From assembly GCA_032719365.1 (NCBI GenBank), contig CM064872.1, positions 18,569,572 through 18,633,571 of the forward strand: 64,000 nt of DNA, written 5' to 3'. This stretch comes from Prinsepia uniflora. Lineage: Eukaryota; Streptophyta; Magnoliopsida; Rosales; Rosaceae. Both the position numbers and the translations under genes were made by a program. Shown here in pieces: positions 24,343-35,613 of the stretch. Every line of letters starts with the position of its first letter. The first letter of the stretch is position 1. The notes under the pieces were generated by a model. That model did no database searches. It was not told the origin of the DNA and was given only the letters and a program-made list of their open reading frames with translations.

Positions 24343-24634
24343 TGACAGGACCATCCCCATAATCCCCCTTAATTAGCGTGGGAGGACCTGCTCCCATCTA
24401 GGAATTACTTATGGTCGTATTATGGGATAATAAGGTTTAGATGTAATAAAATCTAAAGTTTTCACTACTTGTCGGGGTAAACAGATTGGATATGGGCGGT
24501 ACCTCGCAAGAGACGGATTTTATTTGAGTAGCTTATTAAATGAAACAAGAATGGAAAATCTCTAGTCTGACAAGAGTTGCTAGATAGGTATAAGACCAGT
24601 CCAGCTTTACGGAATTTAGGAACGGGTCCTATCA
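24343..24634. mobile_element. Small element with inverted ends (about 290 bp), uncertain class
   Basis: Starts tgacaggaccatcc and ends aacgggtcctatca, whose complement is tgataggacccgtt, so the ends are inverted over about ten bases. Flanks are AACCC and ACCCC, compatible with a 5-bp duplication with one change. It could be a short LTR relic, because the ends resemble gypsy LTR ends here, or a small TIR element. Confidence 0.35.
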
Positions 24635-25250
24635 ACCCCAAATTGTCTGAATAAATAGACAATTCAAGAGTTGGTCAATCAATTTAATTCACTGACTCTC
24701 AAACGGGTCTAAGTTTTTCCATTGAATTTCATTATAAAAAGTTAATCAACCTTATTAACTTCGCATGAATGGATAAATCACAAATTCCTAGCCTAATTAT
24801 ATCCAAAATTCTAAACATTTTCTACAAATTTCCTAGCTTAATTATAACTACAATTCTAAACAATTTCCTAAAAAATTTCCACAATAAATCACAATTTCCT
24901 AACATAATTATATCCAAAATTCTAAGCAAAATTAAAATGAGACATACATACATTTTTATAAGTATTCCTTCAAATCAAATACACAAATTTCCTAAAACAC
25001 AACTATTGATTAGCTTTCAATAAAAATTCAAAATCTCAAAATTAAAAAAAAAAAAATTAAAATCATCAAACCTTCAAAATTGATATTGGTGAAGAATTAG
25101 ATTGGTAGTGATGATGAAATGATGTTACGGTTGGTGAGAGTGAGTGAGTGAGTGAGAGTAATGAGAGGTGTGAGAGAGTTTTGAGGAAGAATAAGAAGAA
25201 GAAATGCAGCTGCAGATTAGCATTTATTGTGTTCAGACATTTGGCCAAAG
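24635..25250. repeat. AT-rich stretch with degenerate tandem repeat and GAGT microsatellite
   Basis: From about 24770 to 24935 a unit of roughly 60-70 bp built on cctarcataattatatccaa and attctaa recurs about three times. At 25130-25165 a gtga/gagt microsatellite occurs (gagtgagtgagtgagag). No gene is recognisable; the open frames here are low-complexity. Confidence 0.6.
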
Positions 25251-25592
25251 AAGAGTTCGGCGGGCAAGTTTTAATGACCCACTAGGCAAAATTTAAAAAA
25301 ATAATAACACCAAAACTTTCCTTCGCTCCAAAATTTTTCCCCACGCGCCAATTGGAGCCAACGCAAATCTTTGCTTGGCGAAGTCATATTCGCCATTAAA
25401 GTGGTTTTCTCTGGCGGAGTCTTAAGGCTCGACGGGAAAACCTTCCTTTTTTTCACACCAACGACACCGGCTTTCCGCGCGTAGTTTAGTCGGCAAGCCC
25501 TTTTAATTTCGCTAGGAAAAGCAGCTTTCAATGGCAAATAGTCCTCCACGGGGCAAACCTTGGACATGCAAGACTTGTTTTCTTGTAGTCAT
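25251..25592 (-). mobile_element. Possible CACTA transposon terminal fragment
   Basis: The right border reads tgttttcttgtagtc, complement gactacaagaaaaca. This is one base off the CACTACAAGAAAACA terminus typical of plant CACTA elements. The interior is GC-rich with repeated ggcgaa/ggcaag words, as in subterminal regions of such elements. The other end and a 3-bp duplication were not found. Confidence 0.35.
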
Positions 25593-27304
25593 TAGAGGTC
25601 ATTCACTGATTTATGGATCATATGTATAAAATAAATCAACAGTTTTTGTAACAATTAATATCGTTATGGCAAACCGTCCATTTAATTAATACATATGAAT
25701 AACTAAATGATCGAACTAGACCATTTAATTAATATCAGTGGAATCCTGAATTACCCAATTGACATCCAAAAAAATATCCTCCTATGAAGGCTGGCTGTTT
25801 GAGACTTGTGGAAATAAGTTCCATGGTGAGTTGGATATCAAGTGGACAACCTCGGTGATTGCTTTCTTTTGTTGGGAAATTTGGAAATATCGTTTCAAAT
25901 TTGTGTTTGAAGGGATTACATTCGACCCCCATAATATAATCTGATCTGTCTCCTACCAAGTTGGGGAATTCTGGGCCATCCAATATTTTATCCATCGTCC
26001 AATTATTCAACCTAGACTAGAATCTACTCCTCAATCTGAATGGCGCCCGCCTCCGCCTCTTTCTTTCAAGGTGAACTGTGATGCTCCTTGGTGGGGGTAG
26101 ACTAGTAGGTATTGATATTGTAATTCGAAATCATAGGAGGGGTTTTCTCTGCGAAAATGGCGACTCAATGGGGGAAATCAGCCCTAGTAGCTAAAGGCTG
26201 GGCTACCATGGAGGGGTGCTTATTAGCTCAAGAAAGAAACATTCGACGTATTTGTAACAACCCGTCTCGGAACTCGGAATTAGATTAGTGTTTAATGAAG
26301 GATTAGTGAGATTAATCGATGATTAGCTGCGTAATTTCGGACGGACGGTGCAAAATGACAGTTTTGTCCCTAGAATGGGCGAAACGTTGACTTTTGGTTC
26401 TGGCGGTCAAACAGACTTTTTCCGATGACTGTGACTTAGTTCCGGACGTCACGAGTCCATAAGCAGGCGGCACGTCTGGTTCCGACATACGATGTAAAAG
26501 TTATGGGCCTCGGAAGTTGAGGGGCATTTTTGGTAATTTGTTATGTAGGGGCAGTTTGGTTTTTTTGCTACCTAGGGATCCGTGCCCAGTGAAATTGAGA
26601 CACTTGGTGCATTGGGATTTGTGCCCACTAGATTTAGGACACTTTTCCCTTACTGGAAGGCTGTGGAACCTTTGTTAACCGCCTTAATTGTTTTTAAAAC
26701 AGGTTTGATAATTATGCACGATTTTGGGAAAAAAAATCTGAGAAACAGAGTATTGTGTGAATGATCGTGAAACCAGCTAACAAACCTCTTTGATATTCAT
26801 TACCTGCTTGTGTGGTGTGAATGAAAATGTGAGGGTGGAAGGAGAAGAACGTGGTGGTGCTACCACGAGAACCGACGTGGACGGTGGCCTTAAGATCGTG
26901 GAAAACAAAGAGTTAAGTGTGGACTTGGACCCAATATCCTCAAATCGTCATCAATTGTCTATGACTTGTGACAGGAAGATGGAGAGTGACACGACCCACC
27001 CCCAATCTCCCGGGATTAATGGCTAATTCGTGCTCCTGTCTAACTTATGCGTGACACGAAGGCTAAACCGACGTCCAACCTCCATGTAACACGTAAGTCA
27101 GACAAGGGATTCCTAAAACGAACCGTCCCAAAACTTCCGGACTTCCCAGAGTGCGCAGAACCTACTGTGGATCGTGTGTGTGATGTCTCCGTCTCTCTAG
27201 TAACAGCCCGCACCGCATCAAACCTGGAGGATATCGAAAACACAAAAGATTTTGAGTGGACAAAAATAAATAATACATTCTGAAAACAGGTTATAGAAAT
27301 ATAC

Positions 27305-27338
27305 ATTTATACCCTCCACGCAAAACCAATGCATGCAT
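27305..27338 (-). promoter_or_regulatory. Putative LTR D3 core promoter
   Basis: On the minus strand ATGCATGCAT (27338-27329) precedes TATAAAT (27311-27305) within ggagggtataaat, as in D1. Confidence 0.5.
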
Positions 27339-27727
27339 ATAAAACCTTTATCATAAAACCATTTCATATCCAGGATAAGAAAACCATCATTGAAAACTCG
27401 AATCATTTCCTTTTTCTCAAATCCGTAATTCAAATTCAGGGTCTCAGCCCAAAATCATAAATTCTCATCAACGTACGGGAACTCAGCCCAAAACTCATCA
27501 AATCCAAATCATCCGGGCCATTGCCCAAAAAATCTGAAAACCAGTGAAAAACATCAATCAATCAAGTTGCTGGATCTCAAGTGCGCCCGAGTCTTTAAAC
27601 TCAAAACACATGCGCATAATCAGGCCTTCCCGGGATATCAACGAGTATTTAAACTCAAAACAAAATCAACAGGCCTCGGGGGATATCACAATAACCGAGT
27701 CTTTAAACTGAAAACATATCAATCCAG

Positions 27728-27768
27728 CCCCCCACACCCCCCCCCCCCCCCCCCCCCCCGCGCGCGCG
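27728..27768. repeat. Poly-C / CG tract in LTR D3
   Basis: A run of 23 C (27737-27759) is followed by gcgcgcgcg, replacing what in D1 is an ordinary gggagggccctgg region. It may be a replication-slippage expansion or an assembly or base-calling artefact. Confidence 0.8.
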
Positions 27769-30700
27769 TCAATCAACCGAGTCTTTAAACTCAAAACCAG
27801 ATCCAGCCATTTTCTTTTTTCCGGGTCTTTAAACCCAAAACCAGTTTTTCAAGGGTCTTTAAACCCAAAACCAAGTGAAAACCATAGAAAATCCATATTC
27901 AAATTCGCAATAATGATTCCGTAAGCCGGCATCTGGAACCATCATCCCGAACCCAAATCCAGAATTTCACTTTCAAGTTTCAAAACAGAATCAAGAATCA
28001 TCCTTTCAAAATCTGATTCCAAAACCGAAATCTCGTTTATCGAAATCACATGAACAGGGCTCCAAGCCCGAAATCACTTTCCAAAATCCATTATCAAATC
28101 ATTAAAATCAAATCATAATTCAAATCCCAAAATCATAGTATCGAAACTAGTATCAAATCACAATATAAATCGGAAACTCGTAAAATGTGCAAGTACGTCA
28201 TAATCTCGAAATACGTGCAAAATCGTAAATCATCATGATCATAATCGGATCCATAGAATCAAGTATAAAAACATATAAAAACATATATGTACTCATCATA
28301 AGTTAGAAAGCAAAGTCCACTCACAAACTGTTACGCCGCTACCTCTATAGGCGTGCATTTACGCTGTTTCCTGCCAATCCATTATCACCGGCTTTCCCGA
28401 ACCTATCCAAATCTCATAATAAGGTCACTAACTACTTCAAAATGTTCATACTAAAACCCCGTAATTTTTTCTAATTTTTAACTATTTTAACCGAGCCCTA
28501 AAACTTTCGGACATCCCGAAACATATCGAGACGATGTCCGATCGACTCAAAACCAGTGCCAATATGTTTGTTACATCAAATACTTTAAAAGTCATGTTGT
28601 AACCATCCTCAAAAACCGTGCCACGCGCTCACACACGCCACCCAAAGGGGCTGCGCGTGGGTCTCACGCGTTGCTACAGTGTCGTCTTCAACCTCTGTCC
28701 AATCCGGTCTGAACCGGCTCGACCGAACCGACGCAGGCGGTCCAACACCTAATCATGTCCAATTTTTGTCTGTTTTTAATCCTATTTCATCCTATATCTA
28801 CGTCTCTTCATTCCCCACACTTCTACATCTTTAAATCACAAAATCGTGGTTTGAAGCATATCTTCCTACTCAACCTTCAAACCTCCAAGTTCCCACTTTC
28901 CAGTTCCCATGATTTTGACCATCACGTCCCTTGGTTTTAGGCTTGCTAGCTTCGTACTATCCCTTAAAAGCTCATGTAAACAATTAAATCGATTAATACA
29001 AGTTAAATCCATGTTTGCCATTCTCAGATTAAAAATCGAAGTTCATGGGAGTTTCACTTACCGTCCATTCCAAGCTTCGAAACCAAGCTTATTCGATTCC
29101 CCAGACCTCCAGTAACATTTTCCACCCCTTATAATCGATCAATAACCAGGAAATCAGAAGTTATCAATTTTTTGAATTTAAACAAAACTCACGGTTTCGA
29201 CATACCTTTACCGTTGTGCCCCACCGGGCTTCCACCGTCAACCTCTCACCTTCCTTAAACTTTTTCCTTCATGGATCATGGGTCAGGGAAGATAATTATT
29301 CGTGTTGGTGTAAGAATGGACGCTCAACCTCTGTTTTTCACTTTGTGTTCCTCCCTAAACCCGTGCACACACTTCTCCCAAAATTTAAAACCAAGAAAGG
29401 CAGTGAGAAACCTTCCACGGCCTTCCAGTAGGGGACAAGTGTCCCAAATCTGGTGGGCAACCAATCCTGAGGCAGCCAAGTGTCCCCTGCTCACTGGGCA
29501 CCAATCCCCATGCAAGCCAATTGACCAAAATGCCCTTGAATGGCAAATTAACATTTTACCCTTCATCTATTTAGACTCATATCCGAACCTTCCGAAGTCC
29601 GATGATAGTGTGCCGCATGTCGTTGTACTCATGGAATTGGGACCTACCTAATGGTCCTTGCAATACGTGAAAATAACTTGTCGTACAAAAAGTCAACCCT
29701 TTGCCCCTTTTTAACCAAATTACCAAAGTACCCTCAAACTTCCGAACATCATAACTTCGTCCTCGAATGTCGGAATCGGACGAGCCACCTGTCTATGAAC
29801 TCGCGACATCCTGAGCTACGTCACAGTCATCGGTCAAAATCCATTCGACCGCCCAAACAAAAAGTCAACCATTTGATTCGCCCAATTTCAATGGTGAAAC
29901 CGTCATTTCGCACCGTCCGTCCGAAATCATCCAAATAATCACCGATTAACTTCACTAATCCGTTATTAACCACTAATCTAATCCCGATTTCTAGGACGGG
30001 TCGTTACAGAGAGGGAGTTGAGTGGATGCTAGTGGTGGCCACGACGAGGCACGACAGTGCAGGTAAGATTGGCTTTCCGTGGACTTTCTGTTTTAATTTG
30101 AAAATGGAAAATCGTGTTTTCGTAATAGTTAATCAAATTGGTTGTTTGGATAAGTTTTCTGGAGATCCTAGGAATCGATTGGGACCAGAACCACGACCAA
30201 CGGTGGCCGAAATCACATGAACGGAGAGGAGGAAGAACTAGATTCGATCCTTGGTTTGGAAGGTACTTCCTAGTGCTCATTTTCATGTTTGGACATTAAA
30301 GATCGACTAGAAATAGAGGGATGAAGGTTTAGGCGTTGAAACGGTTGAAAAATGGCAATGAACCGCCCTTGCCGGTTCGGCTAGATCGGGCTGAACCGAA
30401 CCAGTCTAGACCCGGTTTGGCGAAAGGTTGAAGATGAATGTGCTAAGGCGCGTGGCACAGTATCTGGGGAAGTGTTCAACATGATGTTTTATCGTATCGT
30501 TGTAACGAACATTTTGGGACTGGTTTCGAGTCGATCGGACATCGTTTCGATAGGATTCGGGATGTCCGAAGGTTTAAAGGCTAGTTTAAAAATAGTTAAA
30601 AATTCGGGAAAATTACGGGGATTTAGTAGAAGCATATTGAAGTAGTTAGTTACCTTAGAATATGATATGGACAGGTTCGGGAAGTCTGGTGATAGTGGAT

Positions 30701-31583
30701 TAGCCCGAAAAGCGTAATTGCACGCGTATCGAGGCGGAATCACGAATGGTCTATGAGTGGACTTTACTTTCTAACTTATGATGCATGCATAAATGTTTTT
30801 ATATTTTTCTATATGTGATTTCTATGTTTATGATTGTGGTATCTCTTATTTATGATTTGCACGTATTTCGAGAAATTTTACGTAATTGTACGTTTTATGA
30901 GATATACTTTTATGTCGTGATTTAATAATGGTTTCGAAACTATGATTTTGAGATTTGAATTATGATTTGATTTCAATGGTTTATGAATGGATTTGGAAAA
31001 ATGATTTCGATAAACATGATTTCTGGATTTGGATTCGGAATGATGATTTCGGATTGGGATTGGGATTCAGAAAGATGATTTTGGATTCGGATTTGGGAAT
31101 GGATTTATGGATTTGGATTTAATAAAATGGTTTTGGATTGGATTTGCTGGATCTGGTATTGGGTTTAAAGACCCGGATATGATAAGTGACGGGGGCGGGC
31201 CCGGATTGGGTTTAAAGACCCGGATTGAGTTTAAAGACTCGGGAGTTTAATTGTTTAAACACTTGGATATTGTAATTTCTCCCATAGGCCTATTGAGTTT
31301 AAAGACTCAGATTGATATTGAGGCTTTTTGAGTTTAAAGACTCGGATATATATTGAGTTTAAAGACTCGGATAGATCCAGCAGGTTCGATTGATGGAAAT
31401 GTGTTTTAAATGTGTTTCAGATTTTCGTGATACACTAATGATTTTCAAATGGTTTCCAGATGTTTTGGGCTATGACCCGGATGATATGGATTTTGATGGT
31501 TTTGAGCTGAGGCCTGGGATTTGAGAAAAGGAGATGATTTCGGTTTAACAGTTTTTATTATCTCGGAAATGAAATGGTTTTCG

Positions 31584-31618
31584 AATGCATACATTGGTTT
31601 TACATGGAGGGTATAAAT
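31584..31618 (+). promoter_or_regulatory. Putative LTR D2 core promoter
   Basis: ATGCATACAT (one mismatch to the RY repeat) lies about 20 bp upstream of TATAAAT (31612-31618) in ggagggtataaat. Confidence 0.45.
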
Positions 31619-33300
31619 TTCTATGTCTTTTCTTATGAAATGTTTTATGAACTTATTATTTATTTTTGTCCATTCACAGTCTTTTATGTTTTTCGATACC
31701 CTCCAAGTTGATGCGGTACGGGCTGTTGTAAGAGAGACGGAGACATCACATCCGTGATCCACAGTGATGCTGCGAACTCTGGTTAACTCAAGTTGGTTTT
31801 TGGTACGTTGACCTGGGTATCCCTTGTCTGGCTTATGTGTTCCATGGAGGTTAGACAGGTGTTTAGCCTTCGTGTCGCACGTGGGTTAGACGAGAGCATA
31901 ACTTATCCCTTAATCCCGGGGGATTAGGGGTGGGTCGTGTCATATTATTGTGGAGTCAGACTCCTTGGCTCTCTTAAATCATTTTTGGAAAAATTAAAAG
32001 GGGTAATTGGGAGTTATTTCCCATTCTATCAAGATTAAAAGCATGTAGTCGTGAATTCGATGAAGTACACTTTCAATGGACTCCTAGAACTGCCAACAAG
32101 GTAGCTGATACCTTAAATGTTCAAGCTCAACGAAGTATGAGCAGAGAGGTCTGGATTGACCGCTCTCCATCTTTCCTAGTGTTTGTGCTTAACAATGACA
32201 ACTCCATGACTTCATATTTAAGTTCATTTATTTTCAAAGATGGGGGTAGACTAGCAGGTATTAGTATTGTAATTCGATACCATGGGAGGGGTTTTCTTGC
32301 TGCGAAAATGGCGACTCAATGGGGGAAATCAACCCTAGTAGCTGAAGGCTGGGCTACCATGGAGGGGTGCTTATTAGCTCAAGAAAGAAGCATTTGACGT
32401 ATTATTGTGGAGTCAGACTCCTTGGCTCTTATAAATCATTTTTGGAAAAAATAAAAGGGGTAATTGGGAGTTATTTCCCATTCTATCAAGATTAAAAGCA
32501 TGTAGTCGTGAATTTGATGAAGTACACTTTCAATGGACTCCTAGAACTGCCAAAAAGGTAGCTGATACCTTAAATGTTCAAGCTCAACGAAGTATGAGCA
32601 GAAAGGTCTGGCTTGACTACTCTCCATCTTTCCTAGTGTTTGTGCTTAACCATGACAACTTTCCATGTCCTCATATTTAAGTTCATTTATTTTCAAAGAT
32701 GGGGGTAGACTAGCAGATATTGGTATTTTAATTCGAAACCATGGGAGGGGTTTTCTTGCTGCGAAAATGGCGACTCAATGGGGGAAATCAGCCCTAGTAG
32801 CTGAAGGCTGGGCTACCATAGAGGGGTGCTTATTAGCTCAAGAAAGAAACATTTGACGTATTATTGTGGAGTCAGACTCCTTGGCTCTCATAAATCATTT
32901 TTGGAAAAATTAAAAGGGGTAATTGGAAGTTATTTCCCATTCTATCAAGATTAAAAGCATGTAGCCGTGAATTCGATGAAGTACACTTTCAATGGACTCC
33001 TAGAACTGCCAACAAGGTAGCTGATACCTTAAATGTTCAAGCTCGACGAAGTATGAGCAGAGAAGTCTAGATTGACCACTCTCCATCTTTTCTAGTGTTT
33101 GTGCTTAACAATGACAACTTTCCATATCCTCATATTTAAGTTCATTTATTTTCAAAGATGGAGGAGTGGACGTCATTGAAGCTGTCATCCCTCGATACCC
33201 CTCTAACCCTTATTGTATGATTGTGTTAGTTCTCCTTTGCTCCCTCTGGCCCTTTCTTGGCTTGGTTTCTTTTCAATGAAATTTCTTTTCAGATAGAAAA

Positions 33301-34117
33301 AAATGAATGATTAAATGATTTTCAATTCCATTGATTTTTGAATAAATAATTTTGAAATAATAATTTAAAAATTGAACGTATGGTTTAGATTATAATATAT
33401 ATATGTAATGACAATTAGATAAATTGAAAGAATATTTGCTAAAAATAAGTGGGATGCAAGTATATATATGTATATATATATATATATATTAACTTATAAC
33501 ATATTTGCCCCATTAATATTCTCCATCTTTTACTTTAAAACTTACAGGTCAACAAAATCACAAAAGAAATTGCAAGGTTTGAGGCGGATGTTGAGATTTG
33601 TTGAAGCTTTCACATATAGTTCGCAGTGACATACAAGTCGAGCTAGGCCACGACCCTTTCAAATAGCCGAATTACTTGGCCCTCAAGTCATCAGAATCAA
33701 ACAGAAAAATGTCTACAAATCCAAATATAGTAACATTGTTTTATCATGATAGACAAGTGAGTCCCCACTAGAAAACTCAAAGTACACAAAAATAGGAGAT
33801 TTATAGTTGGAGCTGAGTTGAAAACACGCCGAAATTTTTCTAATTTTAACCTCATTGAAATCCTAATGTCTAAAATCATATTATACAGTCAATCACCAAA
33901 ATTCAGATATTTTTATACTTTTTTTATATGCCTAGCTGCCATAGATCATGAAGTTTATCCAATAATTAATTAAGTCACCAACCTTTGATCCTTGTCTTTC
34001 ATATATTGTCTCCATTTTAGGCTCCTAGAAGCTCATAATTTTTTTTCTTTCAACCAAGTTATCTTCTACATTTCTTCTTCTACCATTGTGGCCTAAATCC
34101 CATTGTTGTTCTCTCCA
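33301..34117. other. Intergenic AT-rich DNA with TA microsatellite
   Basis: No coding region. A (TA)n run lies at about 33455-33490 (gtatatatatatatatat). The segment upstream of 34118 would hold the promoter of the next gene, but no single box stands out. Confidence 0.65.
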
Positions 34118-35078
34118 ATGGGCGGCTAGAATTCAAAGCTCACCCCAGAAGCTGAAGCTATGTCTCCTTGGATTCATTCACTCCTGCAGAGAAGATTTGA
34201 GGAGTTGAGAAACCTTACAAAGGCAAAAAAACTAAAAGCCTCCACCCCAACTTCCAAGAAAAAGCTACTAAAGGAAGGCGAAGAGATTGAAGATAACTCT
34301 CTCCCTCATTCGCTGCTGACTTCACCAGAGCAGTTAGAAAACATGTCCAAGGTTGTTGCACTAACAACGCAACAAAATGAATTACAAGACCAAAATAAGG
34401 ACAATATCAAGAGAGATGAAGATGATGACGATGAAAATCGAGAGGCAAAGGGTGTGACTGTGTATATCGGAGGGGTTTTTGCATTGGAGGAAGCCACACC
34501 GGAAGAGGATGAAGATAATGGCGAAGATCAGGATGCGCAGAGGCCTACCGAAACGTCACCAAGTTTTAGAGTTTATTGCATGGAGCCTCAGGAAAGTGAA
34601 AATGATGACGGTAAGTTGTAGTTGTAGCAAGTTTGATTATTTCAAAGAACAACATGAACCGTCGAAGAAACTAATTAAAGGCATATATGTTTATGCAGGT
34701 AACAACTACAGCACGGATGATGATAAGAAGCATAAGAAAACATCAAGTGCTGAAACTGCTTCTTACATCAGTGATAATAGCTTATCGTCGACTCACCATA
34801 ATAATGTACATTGTGTATTTTAATTGATATTACTTAGTCTTGTTATGTAGCAGCAGAGATGAAGTTTGGGATTCTGTTTCTGAATGGAAATGTTCATGTT
34901 TATTCAGGGCCAAAAGGAAAAGAAGAAAGGAAGGAGAAGAAGAATTAGAAAGGCATTGAGCATTGGAGGACCAAATTCCGTAATGAATCTATTGAATGTG
35001 AAGGGATGCTATAACCCGGGTTGCAACGGTGGCCATGACAGAAGAGCCTATCTAGATGAGAAATCTCCAGCCACTTGA
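34118..35078 (+). CDS. Three-exon gene of unknown function, charged protein of about 242 residues
   Basis: I do not recognise the family. A model with canonical splice sites fits without adjustment: exon 1 34160-34610 (donor gtaagt), intron of 88 bp, exon 2 34699-34805 (acceptor tatgcag), intron of 102 bp, exon 3 34908-35078 (acceptor ttattcag). Reading phase is kept across both joints. The protein has basic segments (residues 21-40), an acidic stretch (about 95-104 and 115-125), a Lys/Arg-rich run at the start of exon 3 and a C-terminal part with GCYNPGCNGGHDRRAYL that looks like a conserved core. An earlier in-frame ATG at 34118 gives MGG and then TAG (34127-34129), so either the gene starts at 34160 or it has gained a nonsense codon. 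No transmembrane segment or signal peptide is evident. The second exon's 3' joint is the least certain. Confidence 0.5.
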
Positions 35079-35613
35079 TTTACATTAGGGTTTGCGAGTT
35101 TGATATACATTGTTGATCCATTCTCTAACAGCTTATTAAGTTTTTGGGACACAATACGTGGTTGTCTAACAAGTTATCAGAGCTTTTTGGCTTTAAGTGG
35201 CCTTCCTTGGGCTCGAAATCTCCAAGCTCCATACACCACTTGTCACTTGAACGCGTTGGCTCGCATGGTTTTCCAAGTGGAATGAGCAAGAAGTGTGGTA
35301 GTATTTTTCTTCCTAGTTCCATCTGTCTTTCTTGTTTCTTGGCCATTAACATTTTCTTTTTCCTGTAATTTCGGGCCATCACACATAAGTGATGCCCTTT
35401 TTGGAAAGGTAGAAAGTTTATGAGATCAAAAAATTTGTGTTCCAATGTACATTTTGGTTTCATGTGTATTTGCAATTGCATAGTTGCCAAGCTTTTGCCT
35501 GTGACATCCGAAGATACATGCTGAATTCACTCTGCATATATAGCATGTGTTCGATATTTATCTGTTTGTCTACAGAACATACAGATCGGTTTTATCAATG
35601 TAATGAACATCAT
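35079..35613. other. 3' flank of the unknown gene
   Basis: AT-rich non-coding DNA up to the copia LTR. It probably includes the 3' UTR of the preceding gene. The small frames here overlap on both strands and show no family signature. Confidence 0.55.

Larger units (their letters stand above)
26987..30008 (-). mobile_element. Solo LTR D3, inverted inside D2
   Basis: A 3022-bp unit from tgacacgacccaccccc to ggacgggtcgttaca, a D-family LTR in minus orientation with a perfect 5-bp duplication GAGAG (26982-26986 and 30009-30013). It contains the inverted motif array (27590-27870), a homopolymer C run and an inverted RY/TATA pair. No PBS, PPT or coding region. Confidence 0.92.
26253..31942 (+). 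mobile_element. Solo LTR D2 (gypsy type), split by D3
   Basis: Starts tgtaacaacccgtctcgg and ends ggtgggtcgtgtca; about 2.66 kb without D3 and its target copy. The flanks duplicate TATT (one base of a 5-bp duplication appears lost), and the uninterrupted site gacgtattattgtgg is visible in the neighbouring repeat units at about 32397 and 32857. Same family as D1 and D3; no coding sequence. Confidence 0.88.
26090..33156 (+). repeat. Three 459-bp tandem copies of the RNase H segment
   Basis: Unit junctions start at gatggggg: 26090 (ggtgggggtagactag), 32239 and 32698; the text after the last copy restarts with gatggagg at 33157. The units at 32239 and 32698 are exactly 459 bp each, which is 153 codons. 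The first unit is split by solo LTR D2 between 26252 and 31943. The repeated gatgg at the joints suggests duplication through short homology. Confidence 0.88.
25745..33300 (+). pseudogene. LINE-like RNase H region, 3' fragment (interrupted and triplicated)
   Basis: Before the interruption the frames encode WKYRFKFVFEG and PPPPLSFKVNCDAPW, the connector and start of the plant RVT_3-type RNase H fold. The domain proper (GIVIRNHGRGFLAAKMATQW-like text, then the VESDSLAL strand and the DEVHFQWTPRTANKVADTL end) follows after solo LTR D2. The fold degrades RNA in RNA-DNA hybrids and is best known at the 3' end of plant LINEs. Many stops and frameshifts are present. The downstream end has ttcttttcagatagaaaaaaa at about 33283-33303, like a LINE 3' end with a short poly(A). 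The 5' part, including RT, is absent. A decayed host RNase H-like gene is a possible alternative. Confidence 0.6.

Noticed and set aside
32137..32856. Functional host RNase H-like gene
   Set aside because: Repeated units with stops and frameshifts, no upstream start region, and a LINE-like 3' end; better read as degraded retroelement.
34306..34497. Minus-strand serine-rich open frame
   Set aside because: Antisense shadow of the acidic codons in exon 1 of the plus-strand gene.
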